Both the position numbers and the translations under genes were made by a program. From Sediminibacterium sp. Gen4 (GTDB lineage Bacteria > Bacteroidota > Bacteroidia > Chitinophagales > Chitinophagaceae), in assembly GCA_013391385.1 (NCBI GenBank), contig JACBFI010000009.1, positions 1-64,000 of the forward strand: a stretch of DNA of 64,000 nucleotides, read 5' to 3'. Positions 15,941-23,431 of the stretch are shown in pieces (positions within the stretch are counted from its first letter, which is position 1; every line of letters begins with the position of its first letter). The notes under the pieces are model-generated. The model worked only from the letters and a program-made list of their open reading frames with translations. It was not told where the DNA came from and ran no database searches.

Positions 15941-16632
15941 TCCTGTTTGCGATGATCCTTTTTTCTTCTGTGTCTGTAGAGGCGCAGAAGCAACGTTATC
16001 GTCCTAATCACGATGATCTGCCTTATTATTTCGGTCTTACATTGGGCTATAATAGTTCCTATCTCCATCAAAACAAATCACCACTTTTTCTACAATCCGA
16101 TTCGGTCTTATCCGTTAATCCCGGAGCCAGTGGCGGTATTGTAATGGGACTTTTGGCTACGGTTAAAATGACCAATCGATTTGAATTTCGTGCCAATCCG
16201 CAGCTGATCATTGGCGGCTCGAAATTCATGGCTTATCGTTTAGGGCCTACCAAACCCGGAGAGGCTTCCTTTCAAAAACAAACGTTACCTGCCACGCTCA
16301 TCAGTTTACCATTACATTTTAAATTCAATTCCGACCGTATCGGTAATTTCAGAACCTATTTGTTAGGGGGCATTAAACTAGATACAGACTTATCCAGTAA
16401 TTCATCTGCTCGTTTATCGGAAGACCTACTCAAACTGAAGAGAAATGATTTCGGTTTTGAAACAGGTATTGGTTTTAATTTTTATCTGCCTTTTGTAACC
16501 GTTTCCCCGGAGATCAAATTCAGTTATGGCTTATCCAATATTCATCAGTATGATCCGAATCTTAAATACTCCAATGTTTTGGATAAGATTCAATCCCGCA
16601 TGATCATTTTTTCGATTCATTTGGAAGATTAA
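15913..16632 (+). CDS. porT: Type IX secretion outer-membrane protein PorT
   Basis: A 239-residue predicted outer-membrane beta-barrel with an N-terminal signal peptide (hydrophobic residues 8-22, ...SVEAQ). The body has PorT/SprT-type features: YYFGLTLGYN after the signal, a GGSKFM strand, LISLPLHFKFNS, and an RNDFGFETGIGFNFYLPFVTVSPEIKFSYG block near the C-terminus. PorT is a part of the type IX secretion machinery needed for secretion of CTD proteins. The position immediately after, and overlapping, ubiE supports the call. The likely cargo types are represented by the CHU_C protein at 3408. Confidence 0.85.
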   Translation: MHYLLRKQVILFAMILFSSVSVEAQKQRYRPNHDDLPYYFGLTLGYNSSYLHQNKSPLFLQSDSVLSVNPGASGGIVMGLLATVKMTNRFEFRANPQLIIGGSKFMAYRLGPTKPGEASFQKQTLPATLISLPLHFKFNSDRIGNFRTYLLGGIKLDTDLSSNSSARLSEDLLKLKRNDFGFETGIGFNFYLPFVTVSPEIKFSYGLSNIHQYDPNLKYSNVLDKIQSRMIIFSIHLED

Positions 16633-16682
16633 GGTTTACTGCTCATGATGTAATAAATTGCAGCATTGCTAACGCTTTGCTT

Positions 16683-18023
16683 ATGAAAGATTATATCATT
16701 AAAAATACCGCCATTGTAAACGAAGGACGGATTACACATGGCGATGTTTGGATCAGAAATTCAAGAATTGAAAAAATTGGCGGCTCACTAAACCCTGCTG
16801 TGAATGCAGTGGAAATCGATGGTAGTCAGCAGTATCTCTTACCGGGTGTTATTGACGATCAGGTTCATTTCCGCGAACCCGGACTTACCCATAAAGCCAC
16901 GATTTATACCGAGGCAAAAGCAGCTGTGGCAGGCGGTGTTACCAGTTTTATGGAAATGCCGAATACGAGTCCACCGGCCTTTACCCAGGAATTATTGGAG
17001 CAGAAATATGAAACAGGAAGAAATACTTCACTGGCCAATTACTCATTCTTCATGGGCACTTCCAACGATAACCTGGATGAGGTATTGCGAACTAATGAAA
17101 AGAAAAATGAGATCTGTGGTATCAAAATATTCATGGGCTCTTCTACCGGGAATTTGTTGGTAGATAATCCATTGATTCTGGAAAAAGTATTTGAAGGCTC
17201 TGAAGTATTGATTGCTACCCATTGTGAGGAAGAAAGTATCATTAAAGAAAACCTAGCTACACTAAAAGCTAAAAAAGGAATCCTCGAGCCATCTGATCAT
17301 CCGATCATTCGAAATGAAGATGCTTGTTTTGAATCCTCTTTCAGAGCCATTCAATACGCAAAAAAGTACAATACGCGCTTACATATCCTGCATATTACTA
17401 CTGCCAAAGAATTGCAGCTTTTTGGCAATATGCTCCCCTTAAAAGACAAACGTATTACTTCGGAAGTGTGCGTACATCATCTCCATTTTACCAGTGATGA
17501 TTATGCACGTTTGGGTAATCAGATCAAGTGTAACCCTGCTATCAAAGCACCTCATAATAAACAAGCATTATGGGAAGCTTTGCTAGATGATCGTTTGGAT
17601 GTCATCGCAACAGATCATGCCCCTCATACCTGGGCAGAGAAACAAGAAGATTATGAACATGCCCATGCCGGATTACCATTGATCCAACATTCGCTAGGAC
17701 TCATGTTACATTATGTGAAAGAGGGGAAAATCAGTATCGAGAAAGTGGCAGAGAAAATGAGTCATGCTGTTGCACAGTGTTTCCAGATCAAGGAAAGAGG
17801 ATTTATTCGTGAAGGATATTTTGCAGATCTGGTACTGGTAGATATGCATCAATCAAATACTATTCAAAAAGACAATATTCTTTATAAATGTGGCTGGAGT
17901 CCACTCGAAGGCATGACACTCCCCGCAACCATCAACTACACTTTTGTCAATGGACATCCTGTTTATGGAAAAGGAGTGTTTGATGAGTCTAAGAGGGGAA
18001 TGAGGTTGAGCTTTGAGAGATAG
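16683..18023 (+). CDS. Dihydroorotase (class I, Bacteroidota type)
   Basis: A 446-residue amidohydrolase that cyclises carbamoyl-aspartate to dihydroorotate in pyrimidine synthesis. ATG 16683 was chosen over the upstream TTG 16677. Metal-site stretches are IDDQVHFREPGLTHK (residues 58-70), HILHITTAKEL, VCVHHLHF and the catalytic IATDHAPHTWAEK. In the first motif the usual His-x-His is Gln60-Val-His62, so one classical metal ligand is replaced; as far as I recall this is common in Bacteroidota homologues. Another cyclic amidase cannot be fully excluded, but the FREPG motif favours dihydroorotase. The gene is followed at once by a heptad palindrome. Confidence 0.87.
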   Translation: MKDYIIKNTAIVNEGRITHGDVWIRNSRIEKIGGSLNPAVNAVEIDGSQQYLLPGVIDDQVHFREPGLTHKATIYTEAKAAVAGGVTSFMEMPNTSPPAFTQELLEQKYETGRNTSLANYSFFMGTSNDNLDEVLRTNEKKNEICGIKIFMGSSTGNLLVDNPLILEKVFEGSEVLIATHCEEESIIKENLATLKAKKGILEPSDHPIIRNEDACFESSFRAIQYAKKYNTRLHILHITTAKELQLFGNMLPLKDKRITSEVCVHHLHFTSDDYARLGNQIKCNPAIKAPHNKQALWEALLDDRLDVIATDHAPHTWAEKQEDYEHAHAGLPLIQHSLGLMLHYVKEGKISIEKVAEKMSHAVAQCFQIKERGFIREGYFADLVLVDMHQSNTIQKDNILYKCGWSPLEGMTLPATINYTFVNGHPVYGKGVFDESKRGMRLSFER

Positions 18024-18024
18024 T

Positions 18025-18107
18025 ATGTTAGCTTATGGTTCATAGCATATAGTTAATAGAATGACTATATGCTATGAACTATAAGCCATTCGCTCAAATT
18101 CTAACAT
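18025..18107. repeat. Heptad palindrome after dihydroorotase
   Basis: Left-arm units from 18031 are GCTTATG, GTTCATA, GCATATA and GTTAATA. The right arm (18064-18087), in reverse complement, gives GCTTATA, GTTCATA and GCATATA. The central stem of 17 bp (GTTCATAGCATATAGT region) is nearly perfect with a 10-base loop. An outer 7-bp pair, ATGTTAG (18025-18031) and CTAACAT (18101-18107), closes the structure. It begins one base after the stop codon. Confidence 0.88.
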
Positions 18108-18121
18108 AATAACCACTAACC

Positions 18122-19435
18122 ATGCAAATAGACAAAACCACACTAGCTGATCTCTCCATTTTTCATAGTGAGGAAGAATTATCGGTTGTTCATTTTTTAG
18201 ATCATACCCAAACAGGTGGTGGTAGAGACTATTTGTATGATATCGTGTCAAAGCCTTTAGCTACTGTTGATGCCATTCTCAGTAATCAACAGATCATTAA
18301 GGATCTGATGCAGGTGAGCGATCAATGGCCGGCCTCCATCACCAATGGAACCATTATGGTGATCGCCCGATTTTATGAATCGCAGATCAATAAGTATCCT
18401 ACACAGCCAAATGTATTCAACAGTTTCACTTATAAACTTTTCAATGCACCTGATTTTTCTTTGACCCGTTATACCATCACACATTGTATTGATTTTATTA
18501 AAGGAATGATGCAGGTCAGCGCTTTGCTAAAAGAGAGTAGCACTAGTACACAATTGAAAATATGGGCAGAAAGAATTGATATGTTGTTGAATAAGGGATT
18601 GATACCTGAGATCGGAACACAATCAAAAGAAGATCTGGTCAACTGGCGCATCCTCAGTTATGCAGATTTCATTCGTTTTCATTATAAGAATCAGATTTTT
18701 GAATTAATTGATATCTATAGCAGAATCGATGCATTTCTATCTTTAAGTATCGCTTGTAAAAAATATCATTTTTCATTCCCGGAAGTAAGTCAGTCTACAC
18801 AACCTTTTATTGAAGCAACAGGATTGTATCATCCATTGTTACAAACCCCTACTTCTTACAATGTAGATATGAGTCGCGACAAGAATTTCCTTTTCTTAAC
18901 GGGTGCAAATATGGCCGGGAAAAGTACTTTTATTAAAGCAGTAGGTGTAAGTGTATATCTGGCACATTTAGGAATGGCAGTACCTGCGACCAAGATGCAG
19001 TTGAGTTTGTTTGATGGATTACTGAGTAATATTAATGTGGTAGATAATATCATTAAAGGTGAAAGTTATTTCTTCAATGAAGTACAACGTATCCGTAATA
19101 CGATTGAAAAAATTAGTGATGGCAGAAACTGGCTCATTCTTATTGATGAACTTTTCAAGGGAACCAATGTACAAGATGCTATGAAATGTAGTACCACGGT
19201 GATCGAGGGTTTGCGTAAAATGAAGAACGTACTATTTATCTTATCTACGCACTTATATGAAATAGGAGAACCACTACAACAATACAGCAATATTCAATTC
19301 CGCTATTTCGAAACCAGTGTACAAGATGAACAACTGGTCTTCAGCTATCAACTAAAAGAAGGCATCAGCAATGACAGATTGGGGTATTTGATTTTGAAAA
19401 GAGAGGGAGTGGTGGAGTTGTTGGAGAAATTATAA
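18122..19435 (+). CDS. MutS-like ATPase without the mismatch-recognition domain
   Basis: A 437-residue protein with a MutS lever/core-like helical region (about 20-230) and a C-terminal MutS ATPase domain. That domain has Walker A TGANMAGKST (near 258), the FNEVQRIRNTIE helix, Walker B LILIDELFKGT (near 340) and the STHLYE switch. It lacks the N-terminal mismatch-binding and connector domains of MutS1, and has no Smr nuclease domain as in MutS2. It belongs to the poorly studied short MutS-family ATPases common in Bacteroidota; a role in mismatch repair should not be assumed. It is followed after 8 bases by the left arm of four-helix-bundle element 2. Confidence 0.85.
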   Translation: MQIDKTTLADLSIFHSEEELSVVHFLDHTQTGGGRDYLYDIVSKPLATVDAILSNQQIIKDLMQVSDQWPASITNGTIMVIARFYESQINKYPTQPNVFNSFTYKLFNAPDFSLTRYTITHCIDFIKGMMQVSALLKESSTSTQLKIWAERIDMLLNKGLIPEIGTQSKEDLVNWRILSYADFIRFHYKNQIFELIDIYSRIDAFLSLSIACKKYHFSFPEVSQSTQPFIEATGLYHPLLQTPTSYNVDMSRDKNFLFLTGANMAGKSTFIKAVGVSVYLAHLGMAVPATKMQLSLFDGLLSNINVVDNIIKGESYFFNEVQRIRNTIEKISDGRNWLILIDELFKGTNVQDAMKCSTTVIEGLRKMKNVLFILSTHLYEIGEPLQQYSNIQFRYFETSVQDEQLVFSYQLKEGISNDRLGYLILKREGVVELLEKL

Positions 19436-19443
19436 GGGAATTT

Positions 19444-19471
19444 CTGATGTAGGATGTCTGATGTCGGATGT
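19444..19471. repeat. Heptad array, left arm of four-helix-bundle element 2
   Basis: Four tandem 7-base units: CTGATGT, AGGATGT, CTGATGT, CGGATGT. The reverse complement of the last two is found at 19898-19911 at the far end of the four-helix-bundle gene. The match extends outward through TTTCTGATG and GGAA. The array begins 8 bases after the stop codon of the MutS-like gene. Confidence 0.85.
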
Positions 19472-19486
19472 GTATTATTCGCTTCA

Positions 19487-19516
19487 TTTCGTACGTATTG
19501 CTCTGATGTAGCTTTG
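19487..19516 (+). promoter_or_regulatory. Candidate promoter of four-helix-bundle gene 2
   Basis: TAGCTTTG (19509-19516) fully matches TAnnTTTG and lies 14 bases before the ATG at 19531. A TTTCG at 19487-19491, 17 bases further upstream, could act as a poor -33 box. The promoter lies between the heptad arms, as in element 1. Confidence 0.45.
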
Positions 19517-19530
19517 TTTAAACAGGTTTT

Positions 19531-19917
19531 ATGGACAGAGTTACTCTTCAAAAAAGAACTAAGAACTTTCATTTATCAATCATTGAATTATGTAAGCATT
19601 TACCTTACAATAGTATTGGATTTGAAGTCGGTAAGCAATTGATAAGATCAGCCGGGTCAGTTGGAGCTAACTATAGGGCAAGCGTAAGGGCCAAGTCACA
19701 AGCTGATTTTATATATAAAATTGAGATAGTTCTTGAAGAAGCCGATGAGTCATTGTATTGGCTGGAAATTATTCAAGAGAGTAACTTATCAAGCTTTCCA
19801 AAAATCACTCAACTCATTCAAGAGGCAAAAGAGCTGACTGCGATTTTCGCAGCTACAGATAAAACATTAAAAGCCAAGAATAAAAACAACAAATTAGACA
19901 TCCGACATCAGAAATAA
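19531..19917 (+). CDS. S23/four-helix-bundle protein, intact
   Basis: A 128-residue all-helical protein of the S23/four-helix-bundle family. The core matches the family pattern: a first helix (LQKRTKNFHLSIIELC), IGFEVGKQLIRSAGSVGANYRAS with the conserved Ser-x-GAN turn, KSQADFIYKIEIVLEEADESLYWLEII, and a long last helix with a Lys/Asn-rich tail. Relatives include the proteins encoded in 23S rRNA intervening sequences and the Avd accessory protein of diversity-generating retroelements; no reverse transcriptase is nearby. The final residues (DIRHQK) and the stop are read out of the right-hand heptad array, so the repeat sets the C-terminus. Confidence 0.9.
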   Translation: MDRVTLQKRTKNFHLSIIELCKHLPYNSIGFEVGKQLIRSAGSVGANYRASVRAKSQADFIYKIEIVLEEADESLYWLEIIQESNLSSFPKITQLIQEAKELTAIFAATDKTLKAKNKNNKLDIRHQK

Positions 19918-19965
19918 TTCCATCAAATCTGAGATTTGCCATCTGACATCTGCCATCAAATCAGG
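19898..19965. repeat. Heptad array, right arm of four-helix-bundle element 2
   Basis: Two units, ACATCCG and ACATCAG (19898-19911), are the exact inverse of the inner end of the left arm and lie within the coding sequence. After the stop codon comes a small palindrome, CAAATCT-g-AGATTTG (19924-19938). Four further heptads follow: GCCATCT, GACATCT, GCCATCA and AATCAGG (19938-19965). Confidence 0.8.
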
Positions 19966-20036
19966 TGTTTCTACGTGTATTATTACCTGTTTTACTCATC
20001 TTGGATTTTGCTTCTGTATTTTTCCTTTCTTTTGTT

Positions 20037-20051
20037 CGAAGGACTCCTTCG
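20037..20051 (+). repeat. CGAAGGA/TCCTTCG hairpin upstream of yifB
   Basis: A perfect 7-bp inverted repeat with one central base, 26 bases before the yifB start. It is nearly identical in core and flank to the hairpin before bshA at 9505-9521. Between the hairpin and the ATG lie two TTTTTAC units and a T run. Confidence 0.45.
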
Positions 20052-20077
20052 GAGATTTTTTACTTTTTACTTTTTTT

Positions 20078-21619
20078 ATGCTCGTAAAAACATTCGGCAG
20101 TGCTGTTTATGGCGTGGAAGCGATTACAATTACGATTGAGGTGAATGTGAGCGCGGGACAAGGGTACCAGATCGTTGGGTTACCGGATAATGCTATTCGC
20201 GAAAGTTTGCAAAGAACGGAGAGTGCCATCAAGACAAATGATTTTGATATGCCACGCACCAAGATCGTTGTGAACCTGGCTCCGGCAGATATTCGAAAAT
20301 CAGGTTCTTCTTTTGATCTGCCCATTGCATTAGGGATATTGGGTGCGAGTGAGCAACTAGAAAATGTTGAGGCACTAAAGGAATATGTGATCATGGGAGA
20401 GCTGAGCTTGGATGGAAGTATTCAACCTATCAAAGGTGCTTTACCAATCGCCATTCAAGCAAGAAAAGAAGGGTTTAAAGGATTGATTGTACCCAAAGCG
20501 AATGCACGAGAAGCGGGCATGGTGAATAACCTGAATGTATACGGCGTAGAACATTTAGATGAAGTGGTGGCATTCTTTGCAGATGAAAACAGTTTACAAC
20601 CTGTAATCGTCAATACACGAGAAGAATTTTTCATCGACCAATATCTATTTGAATTTGATTTCACAGATGTAAAGGGGCAAGAAAACATCAAACGTGCTTT
20701 GGAGATTGCAGCGGCCGGTGGACATAACGCTATTTTAATTGGTCCGCCCGGTGCAGGTAAAACCATGTTGGCGAAACGTTTACCTACTATTCTGCCTCCG
20801 CTGAGTTTGCAAGAAGCACTGGAAACAACCAAGATTCACAGTGTAGCCGGTAAATTACCTGAGCATAGTGCATTGATCAGTAAGCGTCCGTTCAGGTCAC
20901 CGCATCATACGATAAGCGATGTGGCATTGGTAGGTGGAGGTGGTGTGCCTCAACCGGGTGAAATATCATTGGCGCATAATGGGGTCTTATTTTTAGATGA
21001 GTTACCTGAATTTAAAAGAACGGTTTTAGAAGTGATGCGTCAACCGATGGAGGAAAGAAGGGTCACCATTTCAAGAGCTAAAATTGCACTCGATTTTCCT
21101 GCGAATTTCATGTTGATCGCATCGATGAATCCTTGCCCCTGTGGTTACTACAACCACCCTGAAAAAGAATGTACCTGCGGACCGGGTATGGTTCAGAAAT
21201 ATTTAAACAAGGTATCCGGCCCATTATTAGATAGGATTGATCTGCATGTTGAAGTAACACCTGTTGCCTTTAGTGAACTCAGCAATCAGCAACAAGGAGA
21301 AAACTCTGCAAGCATTCGAGAACGTGTCATCAAAGCGAGAGAGATACAGTCACAGCGATACAATGGAGAAAATGGCGTCTATGCCAATGCACAAATGAGT
21401 AGTAAACAGCTCAGAGAAATTTGCAGGATCAGTAGTGTGGGTGAAAATTTATTGAAACGTGCGATGGAAAAATTAAACTTAAGTGCAAGAGCGTATGACC
21501 GTATTTTAAAAGTAAGTAGAACGATTGCGGATCTGGCAGGAAGTGATGATATTCAGCCGGAGCATTTGGCGGAAGCGATTCATTATAGAAGTTTGGATCG
21601 AGAAGGGTGGGCAGGATAA
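20078..21619 (+). CDS. YifB/ComM family Mg-chelatase-like AAA+ ATPase
   Basis: A 513-residue protein of the ComM/YifB family, whose best-studied member is a branch-migration helicase helping integration of incoming DNA. Domains in order are an N-terminal Lon-protease-like (ChlI) fold (about 1-170), then an AAA+ module with Walker A GPPGAGKTMLAK (near 224) and Walker B VLFLDELPEFKR (near 307). A Cys-rich insert MNPCPCGYYNHPEKECTC follows, then a Mg-chelatase C-terminal domain with YDRILKVSRTIADLAG near 475. The length is typical. A hairpin shared with bshA lies upstream. The ComEA-like protein at 45124 is a second possible DNA-uptake-related gene in the window. Confidence 0.94.
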   Translation: MLVKTFGSAVYGVEAITITIEVNVSAGQGYQIVGLPDNAIRESLQRTESAIKTNDFDMPRTKIVVNLAPADIRKSGSSFDLPIALGILGASEQLENVEALKEYVIMGELSLDGSIQPIKGALPIAIQARKEGFKGLIVPKANAREAGMVNNLNVYGVEHLDEVVAFFADENSLQPVIVNTREEFFIDQYLFEFDFTDVKGQENIKRALEIAAAGGHNAILIGPPGAGKTMLAKRLPTILPPLSLQEALETTKIHSVAGKLPEHSALISKRPFRSPHHTISDVALVGGGGVPQPGEISLAHNGVLFLDELPEFKRTVLEVMRQPMEERRVTISRAKIALDFPANFMLIASMNPCPCGYYNHPEKECTCGPGMVQKYLNKVSGPLLDRIDLHVEVTPVAFSELSNQQQGENSASIRERVIKAREIQSQRYNGENGVYANAQMSSKQLREICRISSVGENLLKRAMEKLNLSARAYDRILKVSRTIADLAGSDDIQPEHLAEAIHYRSLDREGWAG

Positions 21620-21697
21620 AAAATCGAACGGGATATGATGTTGGTAAGGCGACCAACAGCGGCGAGTTTTGGAACTTCCCAAAAGTTGAAGCTATAC

Positions 21698-22333
21698 TCA
21701 ATACGAAAACTTAACCCCTACTAAAAAAGGAAGTTCACCGGATATGTTTTTTCTGGAATCATCCCATATCCTACAATCTATTTGCAGCAATCTCATAGTG
21801 ATAGCCAGGGATTTTCCGAGCTTGTACTGCATATTGAAATTGACCCCTACCCTTGCAGAATAGTTATTGAAAGTCTTACGTTCATAGGTTCCAGATGAAT
21901 CAGTTACAAAGATGAGATTACCTTTCTCCACCTCTTTGAAATCAAGGTATTGGATATATGCACTTGGAAACAGATCTACACGTTTTCCAAGTGGAAAGAT
22001 TCTTTCATAAAAAACACCCAATGCAGTGATTTGATGGGTAAGTTTCCCATATCGATTTAATGGTACAGGACCGGAAACCGGTTGCTGCCAAAACAGTCCG
22101 GATACCATGGTATTTTGATGAACCCTTGAAAACTGAAGCCCTATAATACCATGCTTACCGATATCCGTTCCTATCTTTCCTTCAAACATGAATGGGGTAT
22201 TATTGATATTATTCGGATCAGTCGTTACCCTGTAACCACCAAAAGAAGGATTGATATACACTCTTTTTTCAGCAGTCTGTGCAAATATTGCGTTGACAGC
22301 ACATAACCCTAAAAAAAAGAGTATAATTTTCAT
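21698..22333 (-). CDS. Predicted outer-membrane/exported beta-rich protein, unknown function
   Basis: A 211-residue protein with a clear signal peptide (MKIILFFLGLCAVNAIFAQ, cleavage near residue 19). The remainder has alternating hydrophobic and polar strands, many Tyr/Phe residues, and a last residue Tyr after KFS, as in small outer-membrane beta-barrels. I do not recognise a specific family. It is a single gene converging on yifB. A small inverted repeat (GTTGGT against ACCAAC, near 21641-21657) lies between the two stops. Confidence 0.65.
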   Translation of the reverse strand: MKIILFFLGLCAVNAIFAQTAEKRVYINPSFGGYRVTTDPNNINNTPFMFEGKIGTDIGKHGIIGLQFSRVHQNTMVSGLFWQQPVSGPVPLNRYGKLTHQITALGVFYERIFPLGKRVDLFPSAYIQYLDFKEVEKGNLIFVTDSSGTYERKTFNNYSARVGVNFNMQYKLGKSLAITMRLLQIDCRIWDDSRKNISGELPFLVGVKFSY

Positions 22334-22436
22334 AAATACACACTATATCCTTTATTGGTATAGTTGTGATATTGAAGTTAATAAAATTTGAGTACTAAAC
22401 ATCTTTGCCTTCTTGGGTCGGCCTAACCCACCAACC

Positions 22437-22799
22437 TCAATACTGTCCCGTTCCCAACAATACCAAAGTACAAGCTTCCATGGCTTGAATTCCATTGGAT
22501 GTCGCAAGTTCTTCTAACTCATCATTTTCTGTTCCCGGATTGAAAATGATACGCTTGGGTTTTAGCGAAAGGATATAATCATAATACTGTTGCTGTAGCT
22601 GCGGATTGAGATAGAGGGTTACAGTATCAATGTCTTTTTCATCCGGTCTTTCTGTGGTGATGACAACATCCCCAATCGCGCCTTTTTTATTTCCGATGGC
22701 CACCACCGTATGTCCATATGCACGTAATTTATTCACCGCCAGATAACTATAGCGCGATGGATTTTCTGAAGCTCCCAATACCACTGTTTTCTTACTCAT
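22437..22799 (-). CDS. CoA-binding domain protein (YccU-like)
   Basis: About 120 residues making a single Rossmann-like CoA-binding domain. Features are MSKKTVVLGASENPSRYSYLAVNKL at the N-terminus, the GYDVV-like GHTVVAIGNKKG segment, DTVTLYLNP, and IIFNPGTENDELEELA with IQAMEACTLVLL near the end. The start was set at 22799 (MSKKTV), because the longer frame overlaps the upstream gene by about 40 bases. That upstream gene's TGA stop overlaps this ATG, so the two are translationally coupled. The physiological role of such small CoA-binding proteins is unknown. Confidence 0.88.
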   Translation of the reverse strand: MSKKTVVLGASENPSRYSYLAVNKLRAYGHTVVAIGNKKGAIGDVVITTERPDEKDIDTVTLYLNPQLQQQYYDYILSLKPKRIIFNPGTENDELEELATSNGIQAMEACTLVLLGTGQY

Positions 22800-23218
22800 A
22801 CTTGTTCTTTTTGATAATACCGATAGATCTTTCTCCAATAACGAATAGCCAATACATCAATCGTGATAAAATAAATGGCTAATACATACACCATATACGC
22901 TTTCCTATTATCCAATGGTATCTTCAACATACCGAATGATGCCATGATAAAAAAGAAAACTCCTAAAATGATTCCCATCAACAAGTTGGTTCTAAAAAAA
23001 CGACTATCGGTATCATTTGCCTGTAAGAGATTCAATAAACAACTCACCAATTGCCAGATACCAATGATCATGAGTCCAAGTCCATGAACCAGGATCAACA
23101 TATAGAAATCACTTTTTTTAAGTGCTTCCGGAAAAAAATATACAAAGGGCACCCATGACATGATCCATACGGCTGCCTGTCCGAAAATATCCGCCTTTTG
23201 TAAAATAGATCCTTGCAT
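22796..23218 (-). CDS. Small integral membrane protein, unknown function
   Basis: A 140-residue protein with four predicted transmembrane helices: about residues 13-30, 41-62, 80-98 and 106-126. The loops are short and the C-terminus is basic (RYWRKIYRYYQKEQ). I recognise no family motif. Its stop overlaps the start of the CoA-binding protein gene in an ATGA arrangement, so they form a two-gene operon. A heptad palindrome (23280-23371) lies upstream, between this gene and the divergent phosphoesterase gene. Confidence 0.7.
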   Translation of the reverse strand: MQGSILQKADIFGQAAVWIMSWVPFVYFFPEALKKSDFYMLILVHGLGLMIIGIWQLVSCLLNLLQANDTDSRFFRTNLLMGIILGVFFFIMASFGMLKIPLDNRKAYMVYVLAIYFITIDVLAIRYWRKIYRYYQKEQV

Positions 23219-23279
23219 ACTATTGCTGTTTCTACTATTAAAGATACGATAACAGGTAAAGGATGTTATAGTTTAATTG

Positions 23280-23371
23280 GCTATGAGCCATGAGCTGCGA
23301 GCTGCGAGCAAATCGCATGATATTTGCACCCTAATAAAAAGCTCATGGCTCATAGCTCGAAGCTCGTAGCT
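23280..23371. repeat. Heptad palindrome between divergent genes
   Basis: The left arm has units GCTATGA, GCCATGA, GCTGCGA and GCTGCGA (23280-23307). The right arm (23341-23371), in reverse complement, has GCTACGA, GCTTCGA, GCTATGA and GCCATGA. The shared GCTATGA-GCCATGA pair is offset by two units between arms, as expected if whole heptads were gained or lost. This is the only heptad locus lying between two divergent promoters without a gene inside it. Confidence 0.85.
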
Positions 23372-23431
23372 TTCTTATTGTAAAAAGGCTACCAAGTATT
23401 CAGATCCATTTACAGTTTGTAACTTTCCGGC

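Noticed and set aside
18025-18107. Ordinary rho-independent terminator
   Set aside because: The stem is AT-rich, lacks a T tract and has the same words as other dispersed palindromes, so it is better listed as a repeat; some terminator activity is still possible.
19531-19917. Avd protein of a diversity-generating retroelement
   Set aside because: The fold family is related, but no reverse transcriptase, template repeat or variable repeat is visible in the window.
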